From positions 33,467 through 97,466 of the forward strand of contig NW_025931820.1 in assembly GCF_000764305.2 (NCBI RefSeq): a stretch of 64,000 nucleotides of DNA. Reading direction: 5' to 3'. Position 1 is the stretch's first letter. Every line of letters starts with the position of its first letter. This document shows, in pieces, positions 48,801 through 58,440 of this stretch. Below the pieces are notes generated by a model. It saw nothing but the letters and a program-made list of their open reading frames with translations, made no database searches and had not been told where the DNA came from. The translations under genes were made by a program, and so were the position numbers. This DNA is from Hyalella azteca. Taxonomy: Eukaryota > Arthropoda > Malacostraca > Amphipoda > Hyalellidae.

Positions 48801-51800
48801 ACATGTGTACACTGTACAAATCGTAGTGCATTCGTGCCTTGGGCTCCCCCCGCGCACTTTCCTGTATGGTCAAAAGCGTGAATTTTATCATAGTGTTATT
48901 GACAGGCTTCCTCCGTAGCTTGCTCACGTTTCAGGTTTCTCCGCTCGTTAAGGCGTTCGCATTTGTCACTTGTCCAACAAACATGTCGCCGTCACGCCAA
49001 GCTACGAACCCGCAACTTGCGCTGCTCGCCCTACGCAAAATATACAATTGCTGCATGCGAAAACATTCGCGAGACTGCGTGTAATGGCTGATTCGAGGAT
49101 CATTAGATGGGATCAAAATTAAGGAATAAATTGCATTTAGCTGTTAACTAGCAAATTTTGTTGGATTCCATCTCAGTCAAAACTTAATCAAAAAGAAAGC
49201 ATTGAGCCGTCCTATCATTTTGATCTTTCACAAAACATCACTGGCCAATTCTGAAACTAATGTATATTTTAGTTTGAACTTCGAATTTTCCAAAATTTAC
49301 TCGCTTTGTTTGCCGTGAAATTATGTTCATTTAATTTCGTACAACCGAAAGAGGATGGTCGTGACGCTGGACAAGCAGGTCTGCAGCACGCCAGCCTATA
49401 GGTCACCAGTAAGGAGTCGTGCATTGTTATTGCCTCTTTTTCTTCGTAGATATTTACGCAAAATGATCATTAGCCCCTCTCCACCCACCCTACTCATGTG
49501 GTTCCCAGCAAACTTTCTGTGAACCACTCGCAAGTTCCGGACCAATGCCATTTGCAGGTCCCGTACTGTTGTCGCGTATCATCACAATTATTGCGTATCA
49601 TTAATACTACATATCAGCCGCTATTCAACGGTTGATGCTGTAGACAGTGACGCCACCACTAGTGGGTGGTAGCGTGTGACTGCAGAGGCAAATCGCTGAC
49701 AGAAAATCCGGTGTTTAGCTGTAAACATTTTTATGACGTGAAACATAGCTAAATAATAATTAATATTTAAATAATTTCTAAACCAGAACGCGTTCGCCTT
49801 CTACCTGAAAGGCAATAACGTACCATATATATACGTGGTACGCGTACCACAGTCTGGGAAGCACTGCCAAGCCAACATACCGTTCTCCAAAACAAAGACT
49901 GACTACTTAAAAATCATTAATAGAGGAAAACCCTTGTTTAATTAGGTATCTATCGCTGTTTGCGCTTTTGTAAGCTAATGGACAATAATATGCTTGAATT
50001 TTGCGTTGATTAATACATTAGCTATTATTTTTCGCTTCAGAAAAGCCATGGTTTGCATATTTAAATAAATCAAAGTTTATTATAATGTTCAGTTTGGTAT
50101 AGGCTCCACTATTCCTGTTATGTTTACAAATCAGACTTGACCTTTTCGCGAAGTTTTTTGTTTTCTTTTCAATTTGCAATGAAAAGATCATTGCTTCAAG
50201 TAGTGAATGCATGAAAGACAGACGCCAGGAGCTAGACGTCATTAGAGGTGGGTGGAGTGGACGATGTAACTGGTTGCATCTCCGCTCTGTTGGCCTCAAA
50301 CAACGCGACTCTGCTCCGATAATGTTCACCTTCGCGGCCCCCGCGGCTGCTAACGAATTTGTGAGGAACTCTGATGCCTTGCATACAGGATACGAGTTTT
50401 TTGGGGTCTCGATTGGATCGAGCGGGAAAATTCGTTTGATTCTGTTTGTGGATGTATAACTGGATTACCGAGATGTGTGTGGTGAAGAGGAATAAGTTTA
50501 TATATGTTTTTAGGCTTTTGCCTGAAAGATGTTGTGTTTCTTCCGTAAGGACCAAAGAATTTACTTGAGAAATGAGAACTGATACATTTTATGCTAGATG
50601 TTTTTTTTAATATATGTCTTGATAATAGGCGTTGCGCGTAAAATCGTCGTGTTTTTGATTGTTTCAAAGAAAAATTAGTGAATACTTAGCGTTATGTTGA
50701 TTTTTTTTTAAAGTTGAAGCTCATTCATTGAGTATTGAAATTTACAAACTATTCATTTTCAGCGGTGTGTTCAGTATACGACTTGAAACTAAAGTTACCT
50801 TGATTCAACTTTATTTTCCACAGTTTACATTGCATACATATTCTTCAATCCGTTTACGAGCTCGTAGTGAGAGAGAACATCTCTTACCTGAGTCTCTTTC
50901 TCTGGTCTTGTATGTTAACGAAATGTGAAGAACCAAGACGGACTTGTACGTGGTACCGATCAGGCGCTGTGCAGGTGTTTCGTATAACACTTGCACGAGC
51001 TATTTTTGTTTGTCTATAATTCGTGGCGCTGACAGTTTAATTCTATAGCGTGTGCGTCGTTTCGTGAAGTTGCATCTCCACATTACTTGAGTTGTGATGT
51101 TGGTAAAAGTGAATAGTAACAACTCGTGATGTATGACTTATACAGCCTTTATTTACAGGACGCTACATTGATTACAGGAAATTGTATCGAAACTAATTTA
51201 AGAAGATTGCTGTGACAATTTAAAGTAGTTTAGACAGCGCAACCGAGTTTCTGCCCAAGAGGGAAATTTAAACGTTTGCTAATGCAATCAACATGATTTC
51301 AAACTGATTTGAATTCTACAATTGAATCTTGAGTGGCGCTTGACAGTTCAGTGCTGCTCAAGGTTTTTTTTACAATTACTCCTCTGACTCCTAACTTATG
51401 ATTTATCCGAATCATGGATGCTCTAAATATGCGTGCTTATAAATACAATGAATAATTAGGAAAAAAACTCCAGTGACCGGGAAACTCCTTCCATACTCCA
51501 GCGGCTGAAATGCTAAAAGAATCCTGAGGTCTTGACCTTGGAATTTTATTCATATATGTAACCATGCTTTGGGTATCGCTAAACAAAGGCTCAGAATCTT
51601 CCCAAGTTCATCGAGGTTACAAATGCTAGGGTTGCGCCTCCATGGAAGAGTTATCGCTGCTTGCATCGAGAGCTGACCTGCCGCAGCTGCAACTCGCTGC
51701 AGCATATTAAATTAAATTTTCTGTTCAAAAATATTCGCGCTGACTACTAGAAGTCGAATCATGTCCAAGTGGTGTTTAGATCTGAAATCGCACATTGATT

Positions 51801-54800
51801 CTAATAAATGCTTTTATAACATAATAATTAATATGGTGTTGGGGATGTAATGAATATTAAATGCACATTTATTTCAATTCACAAAATTTTACAAGGCAAT
51901 CACTCTCTGCCAATATTTTGCAAGCATTAAGAAAGTAACGAAGTATTATTTAGTAAGAAATTGTACAGTACGATTACGTACTGCAGGAGTACGTAATCAT
52001 TAATAGTTGTTTGCACCTTTAAATAAAGACTCATGCACTCTTTTTAATAAAGGTCATCAAATCATCATTCCCCCATATAAATTTGTCCTCTATCATTTTT
52101 TAATTATTAAGATACAATTAAAAATAGTAAAAATCTAGTATATTGCATACAGCTTTTATAAAAAATACAAGTACATCGAAAAACTACAATTTATTAAACA
52201 AAACTCCAATAATAAGAAGTTTGAGACAGGGTCCGCTCGTCTCAAATGTGTCAGCTGTAATGTCATTCTTTGACATTCATCTGGGACGGAGCTCTCCTAT
52301 AGCATCATCAGTAGGAACTTCTACTCACTGATGCATCTAGTTCAGTTGGAGGCTCAGGAGCGCTCTCTTCACTTAGGAGCTTGGTCTATTACAGCCCAGT
52401 AGGAACTTCTACTCGTTCAAGTACCTAGTTCAGTTGAAAGCTCAGGAAAGCTCTCTTCAGTTAGGAGCTTTGTCTATTACAGCCCAGTAGGAACTTCTAC
52501 TCGTTCAAGTACCTAGTTCAGTTGGAAGCTCAGGAAAGCTCTCTTCAGTTACGAGCTCTTCTATTACTGCCCAGTAGAAACTTGTCCTCGCTGATGCAAC
52601 TAGTTCAGTTGAAAGCTCAGTAGCACTCTCTTCTTATATGAGAGCTCACCGATTACAGCCTCAGTGGGAACCTCTGCTCGCTGAAGCAACTAGTTCAGTT
52701 GAGAGCCCAGGAGTGCTTCTATGACAGCCTCAGTAGTAACCTCTGCTCGCTGAAGCATCCAATTCAGTTAGGAGCTCAAGAGTGTTTCAGGTGCCATTGT
52801 CCGTGACAGCTACTGTTGAAAATTCATGAAACAGAAAAAGATCAGAAAGAGTTTGTTTATAGTAAACAGTTTAATCTCATTTGATGTTTCTTGTATTCAT
52901 ATAGTACAGTAGCTTCATGGTTGTATGTTTAATATTTTCTGGGACAATTAATAGTCATAAACTCATAATGGCTTTTATAATGCATTTACCGATATTGTGT
53001 TGAGTTGAGTACATGTCTACTATATGGTAGAAAATTCACTTATAAATAGAGGAGTGATACTTTTTTCTTGCGTTGGTTTCTAAGAACCCGTCTGCAGAAA
53101 ATAACTACCGGAACATTGAATAAATTTACGAATTTTCTGGCCCTTGTCTGATTCATTTGTCACACGCCTTGTCTACGCGTTTACTTCGAAGAAATCCGCT
53201 CTCATATTGATACTAAACCAAGTGCTTGGCACACGCATTTTCATTGATACTCTAAGTCCTGTAACATGAAGATTGGCCGCGTGTGGATACAGCACAACGT
53301 AATATTTTTTTACGGCGCTGCTCGGTGTTGTTCGAGAGCAGCACTTGAGCCCGTAACCTCAGCGCGCGCCGCCCCTGACGACTCTTAGGAGACTCGCTCG
53401 CTAACATCTTCTGCTTCGCGCGAAGAGAGGCTAGAAGGCTATTGCTAAAACAAAGAGATGAGCTGCAGAGATTTCTAGAGAAAACATTGAGGCTTTTATT
53501 TTGAGTTTCTTACCTTTTGCACGTCAATTTCGTGATAGTGGATTTGATTTAAGCGAAGTTAAATGTGATAATTACGGATTGTACTCTACTAGTAAAATTA
53601 CCTATTTATGGTATATCTAGAATATTGGGAATGTTTGCAAGGATGTTAAATATAACATATATCGGAGAGCACATGGTCCGTGTTTAACAATGCCGTACAC
53701 AATTGTAAATGTACGTCTTTTTTTATTAGTACGTTTAAACTATAGGTACGTAACGATAGTCATCGTTCAGCGAAAATGGAACTCGGGTAAAATATTCGCA
53801 ATTTCTGCGCAAGCAACCATTTGAGAAACAATGAAATAATAAAATATTTTGCTTGTTTCAGGACCGCCTGTGATCACCGAACAACCGAAAGGAGGAGTGG
53901 TCCGCCGTAATGACCCTTACACTCTTAACTGCGCCGCCCAGGACGCTAAGACAATATCCTGGTACCACAACGGGGAGCCGATAACTGACCTCCTCAAAGA
54001 TCCTAGTTCTCCCAGAATTTTGCTACCATCTGGATCCTTATTCTTCCTTAGAGTCGCCACTACGAAGAAAGTCAACGATGCTGGCACCTATTGGTGCGTC
54101 GCTCAAAATTCGGCTGGATCCGTGCGGTCCGACAACGCTACCATCGAAGTTGCTGCAATTGACGACGAGTTTCTGGAAATTCCCAGACCAACCATAAATG
54201 TGATAGCTGGAGAGGCGCTGACTTTGCCTTGTCGTCCTCCTAAAGGCACTCCTGAACCTCAAATTAATTGGCTCAAGAACGGACAGGTGATAGAGAGCGA
54301 TGGCAGAGTCTACACCTCCGCCAGCGGCGAGCTCAGATTTCTCGTGACGAAAGCCGAGGACTCGGCTACGTATGCATGCCAAGCGTCCAATGCTGCTGGA
54401 ACGAAAATCAGTGCACCCACTGAGATCACTGTCATGGGTGAGAAAACTGCGAACATATTCTGTAGAATATTTTATACGGGGAATCAATTTTGTCAAAATG
54501 GCGTCATTTTCAGTTGTTTGAAACAATAATTGGGTTTCTTGCTAGATTAAAGTATGATGTTTTTTTTAAATAAATAATAATTAATTAATATATTATTAAT
54601 ATATAATTAATATAATAATAATTTAAATAATAGAAAGAAATTAATTAAATATTATATGACCGCGCTGTTATTGAATTTGTTTTGAGTACATGAAAAGACT
54701 TGATTGCTCGATTTGACGTTTTGTGTGTAACGGAATTAGATTAGATTTAAAAGTGGAGAGCTTAAGATTTCCGATACTTGATTAGGTTGTCTCTTTATGT

Positions 54801-57800
54801 TCCATCTTTTTCTTTTCAGATCCCCCAAGCTTTGTGATCGCTCCAAAAAATCGAACCGTCACCACAGGAACAATATTATCTCTTCCGTGCCAAGTTTCGG
54901 GTTTCCCAACACCCAAAGTTGATTGGCTGCGGCTTGATGGAAAGATTCCATTAGGAAGAGCCAGCGTTTCATCCGAGAATTCATTGCAGCTAACACAAGT
55001 AACAGCGTCGGATTCTGGCATTTACGCTTGTGTGGCTGAAAATGAAGCTGGTATGATAAGAGCTGAGGTTCACGTTGACGTCTTGGCATTACCTTTCTTC
55101 AAGGAACGTCCGAATGACCACGTTATAGAAGTAGGTTCGACTCGATTACTGCCATGTATCATGGATGGGGATCCTCCTCCTATTTTGATGTGGCGCCTGC
55201 CCGGTGAAGACCCAACTGACATTCTCCTTCCTGGACATAAAAAAGGTCACAATAGAGTCGAAGAAGACGGGAGACTTGTGATGGAAAACGTAAAACTCTC
55301 AGAGTCCGGACTTTATACATGCATGGGAACCAACTCGGGTGGTGGTGTAAGTGCACGAGCGAAAATTTTAGTGGTTGAGGCATTTCCTCCTCCAGTGGTG
55401 GGTGTTGGTCCCCAAGATCAGACCATTAGCAATGGAGATCACATGACGCTTCCCTGCGAACCCGTGAGTGAATCTTCAGAGGCGTCAGTGTCCTGGTGGT
55501 TCAGACCAGCGGCTCATTTACCGCAGCATGAGATTGTCGACGATCCATCACGCGGTATATCTTTATCAGCTAATCACGCACTCACAATTCGTAACACGAA
55601 CAGATCTAATAGCGGAATTTACACCTGTCGGGTGACAGCTGCCACAGGTAATGCTGAAGCCACGGCTGTTGTTCGTTTCGAGGAGAATGAATTACTAGGG
55701 CACAGGCTCGAAAAATTATTACCTGCTCCTCCATCTAAGCCAAGGGTAAGAGTTCTGAATGAAACGAGTGTTCGGCTTTCTTGGCAACCAAATTCAAGTC
55801 AGATAGGCAAAAAAGACCCAGTGACTTACATGGTTGAATATTGGCGTCATGGGTGGAGTGAATGGCAAATAGCGGCTTCGTATGTAAACACGGAATCAAC
55901 TATTATTTCTGACCTGACCCCGAGCTACACTTACACATTTTTGGTCAGAAGTGTAACAGGAGGAGGTCAGTCGTTTCCGAGTCCATGGTCAAATCCAACA
56001 AGGCTGGAGCTTCTAAACAGCAACGTTATGACGACAAAGAATCGCTGGCAAACAGACAGAAGGTTTGACAGGCCTACGGTGGCCCTTCTGAGTGCTAAAG
56101 CTACTTCGTCAAGGAGCGTCTTGCTGACATGGCAAGGACTTGATAACGAGAATCAAGAAAACGGCGTTCTGGTGTACTGCATCAGTTACGAAACTACTCA
56201 AGGAAATGCTGAGAAAAAGCCCGCAGCTGTGAGGGTTGCAACCGTCTTAGGAAGTTCATCTTCCTCGCACCTTGTCAAGGGCTTGGATCCATACACCTAC
56301 TACACCTTCTTCTTGGTCCCTTTCTGGCGCAACATCGAGGGAGCTCCCACTAACTCGCTGTCGCTCACCACTCCCGAGGATAGTAAGTAATCCAGCTTGT
56401 ATAAATTACTTTGATTTGTACGAAACTTATGTTAAAAAATCATTGTTTTGTCTTCATGTATTCCGTCAGGATTCTGTACCATTCATGTTTTTGCTTATTT
56501 TCCACTAGCGTAGGTTGTTGCATTCGAATTTATTAGCCAATCTAGTATTTTCCGATAAAAATGTGAAAGATAACTATGATTACGTAAATTCCACTCAAAC
56601 GCCTTTTGTTATGCTCCTTAGACTAATTTTTTTACTATTTAACGCAAAACTTTCTAATATAATTGTATTATTTTACATCTAACTAGAACTTTTTGCTTCT
56701 TGTAGTTCCTTCGGCTGCTCCTCAACAAGTTTTACTATCGAAAAGAAGCTCTTCGGAGGCTTTGGTGACTTGGGAAGAAGTTGATCCCGATCATATACCA
56801 GGGAGACTTTTAGGTTACGCAGTCGTGGTCTCGTGCAACGGGTCCGTGCAGGACCACAACGTCACCACTCATTGGCTTGAGCTGAAAAACTTGGTGTCAG
56901 GCTGCCTCTTAACAGCGCGTGTCGCTGCCATGACAAGTACTGGCATCGGACCGTTCTCGGCACCCACGCTACTGCAACTGGAGGACCAACCGACGTACAC
57001 GAACGATGAACCGGCAATTAAACAGGACGCAATGACGCCGAATCACCACATGTGGCTAATCTATGTTCTAATTCCGTTGTTAGTTTTGATAATACTTGGT
57101 TTAGTTTTATATTTAAGAGGATATGTCAAATGTCAGAAATCCCCCGATAGACATTCTCATTCAGATAAATGTCGTGATCACTCCATCTGCTCATCTCATT
57201 GTCATGTTAACATGTACGGAGAGCATCACAAGACCTGGTCTGCCATCGACACTCCACGCATGCAGCCAAACGCTTGTCTTCTAAGACACAATCATTACGT
57301 GAACGACTATGCAGAGCCTAACAATCTTGTGCCGTCCGATGGATCTCAGGTGGAAGCCTATACTACCACTGCTCTCATGGCACCCACCTCCCCCCATCAC
57401 GAGCTACCAGGCCCTGGGCAGTGGACAGCTTTCCTTCCACCTCCTCCACCATCATGTCCGCCTCCTCCTTTATGTCAGTACAGTGGCAGTGAAGGCACCA
57501 CGTGTAGTAGCAGTCATAGTAGTAGTGATAGTTATCATAGAGGCTTCCAAAACAGGCAGCCAGTGGGAGTGGAACTCTGTTCTGAAGCGTCGTGTCCAGT
57601 GTACTCCAGTGGCAGTTGTGGAGGCTACAAACGCCCCTGTGATGAGGCTTCAGAGCACACATACGAAGCCTACAACCAGCGACCATCTCACGGTGCCTAC
57701 ACTGAAACTCACAACCTTGTGGGTTGCCCTGATTCTCATCGCACTGTAATGCACTACAGCCCCACGTCTTCCAACGCCAGCAGTCAGCGGGGGAGGCACG

Positions 57801-57943
57801 TTCCAGACAATCATCCTCCCTACAAACCTGATGTTCCGGAAAGCATTCCGCTCCGGAAAAGTCCTGTAGATGATTCTTTCCCAACATTCAGTTCTCTGCA
57901 CGCTGCTCCTAAAAGCTTACATAGATCAGACCAGAGACTTTAA
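45793..57943 (+). CDS. robo2: Roundabout (Robo2/3-like) axon-guidance receptor, complete spliced gene
   Basis: The coding join is 45793-45877, 53862-54437, 54820-56382, 56706-57943: 3462 nt, 1153 residues plus stop. All introns are GT-AG and phase 1. Domains: signal peptide 1-24; Ig1 ~30-126 (Cys52-Cys107); Ig2 ~129-220 (Cys152-Cys201); Ig3 ~221-308 (244-291); Ig4 ~309-406 (333-388); Ig5 ~408-507 (433-490); FN3 ~522-617, ~635-741 and 742-834; membrane helix ~858-878; tail 879-1153. The 5 Ig + 3 FN3 plan defines Robo. Ig1 phrases RILLPSGSLFFL and DAGTYWC and Ig2 GTPEPQINWLKNGQ are closer to fly Robo2 than Robo1 by memory. Robos bind Slit through Ig1-2 and steer axons, muscles and tracheae. The tail (~275 residues) is shorter than in fly Robos; total 1153 against roughly 1340-1460. 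The Robo2/3 assignment is an inference needing a tree. Confidence 0.95.
46800..46824. repeat. 11-bp perfect inverted repeat in intron 1
   Basis: CACTGATAATA - TAA - TATTATCAGTG. It is AT-rich and could extrude as a small cruciform. No function is evident. Confidence 0.85.
49498..49866. mobile_element. Diverged hAT-type MITE candidate in Robo intron 1
   Basis: The right end, read in reverse complement, is CAGTGCTTCCCAGACTGTGG followed by TACGCGTACC, the classic CAGTGGTTCCCAAACTGTGG-type hAT terminus. The left end reads GTGGTTCCCAGCAAACTTTC and then TGTGAACCACTCGC, a diverged match. A perfect 16-bp palindrome GTGGTACGCGTACCAC lies at 49835-49850. No transposase frame and no clean 8-bp target duplication is seen. 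Confidence 0.5.
52295..52790. repeat. About 90-bp tandem repeat, about 5-6 copies, in Robo intron 1
   Basis: The unit contains CAGTAGGAACTTCTACTCG, CTAGTTCAGTTGAAAGCTCAG and GCTCTCTTCAGTTAGGAGCT, then CTATTACAGCC. Copies become more diverged and shorter toward 52790. Confidence 0.9.
53290..53440 (+). promoter_or_regulatory. GC-rich block upstream of Robo exon 2, possible internal promoter or enhancer
   Basis: This 150-bp CpG-rich island (ACCTCAGCGCGCGCCGCCCC, CTTCGCGCGAAGAG) lies 420 bp before exon 2. It includes a hairpin GCTGCTC...GAGCAGC (53319-53342). The AT-rich intron around it makes it stand out. Exon 2 has no in-frame ATG before Ig1, so an internal promoter would need its own leader exon. 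Confidence 0.25.
53862..54437 (+). CDS. robo2: Robo exon 2: Ig1 and Ig2
   Basis: The exon runs from the acceptor TTGTTTCAG|GACCGCC to the donor CATGG|GTGAGA. It is 576 nt, phase 1 at both ends. It encodes residues 29-220. Ig1 has Cys52, Trp62 and the YWC motif at Cys107. Ig2 has Cys152, the GTPEPQINW strand and YAC at Cys201. In Robo receptors these two domains carry Slit binding. The open frame beyond 54437 into the intron (to 54529) is not coding. Confidence 0.95.
54820..56382 (+). CDS. robo2: Robo exon 3: Ig3-Ig5, FN3-1, FN3-2
   Basis: It follows a 382-bp intron ending TTTTCTTTTCAG. The split codon G|AT gives Asp221 (MDPPSFVIAP). The exon is 1563 nt, a multiple of 3. Ig3 has Cys244/Cys291 with DSGIYAC, Ig4 Cys333/Cys388 with ESGLYTC, and Ig5 Cys433/Cys490 with NSGIYTC preceded by the WWFRP variant. 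FN3-1 starts at PAPPSKPRV and shows LSWQPN and YMVEYW. FN3-2 shows LLTWQG and YTYYTFFLVPFW, close to the Robo YTxYEFFxxPF phrase. It ends at the donor GAGGATA|GTAAGT. The fusion of five domains in one exon is notable. Confidence 0.95.
56706..57943 (+). CDS. robo2: Robo exon 4: FN3-3, transmembrane helix, cytoplasmic tail
   Basis: The acceptor CTTCTTGTAG|TTCCTTCG follows a branch-like TCTAAC. The split codon A|TT gives Ile742 (EDIPSAAPQQV, like the EDVPSAPP of fly Robos). FN3-3 shows ALVTWEEVD and GYAVVVSCNG. The membrane helix is about residues 858-878 (starts WLIYVLIPLL). Tail motifs: DYAEP at Tyr943 (CC0-like), AYTTTAL at Tyr960 (CC1-like; classic PYATTxL), LPPPPPSCPPPP at 985-996 (CC2-like). 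The remainder is rich in Ser, His, Tyr and Cys. No CC3 was recognised. The stop is TAA at 57941. Confidence 0.95.
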
Positions 57944-58440
57944 AGCGTCAATGATTGTAATTAATATCAATAATCTAGTTTCGATACGATTTCATAATAT
58001 ACAATAAGCGAGCTTTAATACCTGTTGATAACCATTAGTCAGAGGAAGGATATCATGAAAATACTGATTCTGTGCGATTAATGCATTCAAAACTCAATTA
58101 TTATTGTACTATGTACTTGGTGCTCGTTTATGTTACGAATGTTCGTTTTAAGCGATGATCAGCTATAAAAAGTGCCTCTTAATGTTTTATTGTTATTTAC
58201 TGTTGTGTATATATTTCATCACTGTTGGCACCGCTGATTTCTTCGCGTTGTTAGTTTATGAATCCCGTTGTCTTGTGGAGAATCTGTTGCTATCGTACTG
58301 TGAGAAATTGCTATCGTACTTTGAAAAATTTCAAACCTAAGAAAGGAATGCATACTTGTTTCATTAGGTAATCTTTATATACCTATCATAACCTGTTTCA
58401 GTTTTTTCCAGACAGATTATCACGATTATTCTTAAATAAA
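57944..58440 (+). promoter_or_regulatory. Robo 3' UTR with Pumilio-type site and poly(A) signal
   Basis: The first good AATAAA after the stop is at 58435-58440, followed by GT-rich sequence (TTTGTTATCTGATGG). Later AATAAA motifs at 58771 and 58908 are alternatives. The UTR contains TGTATATA (58206-58213), which fits the Pumilio consensus UGUAHAUA. The frame at 58155-58340 inside it is a chance ORF. Confidence 0.55.

Larger units (their letters stand above)
45878..53861 (+). other. Robo intron 1 (about 8 kb)
   Basis: It starts GTGAGG and ends TTGCTTGTTTCAG, phase 1. Its contents are an 11-bp perfect hairpin at 46800-46824, a hAT-like remnant at 49498-49866, a ~90-bp tandem array at 52295-52790 and a GC-rich block at 53290-53440. 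Open frames at 47551-47872, 48585-49116 and 50018-50667 show no recognisable family. A long first intron after the signal-peptide exon often holds enhancers in guidance-receptor genes, but no specific site is claimed. Confidence 0.75.

Noticed and set aside
54038..54526. Minus-strand frame of 162 codons opposite Robo exon 2
   Set aside because: It is the shadow of the well-supported Ig1-Ig2 coding exon. The same applies to the minus frames at 54782-55383 and 57375-57901.
54438..54529. Extension of the Ig2 frame to a stop at 54529
   Set aside because: A GTGAGA donor at 54438 and an exact-phase acceptor at 54819 show that this is intron. Ig3 continues in frame after splicing.
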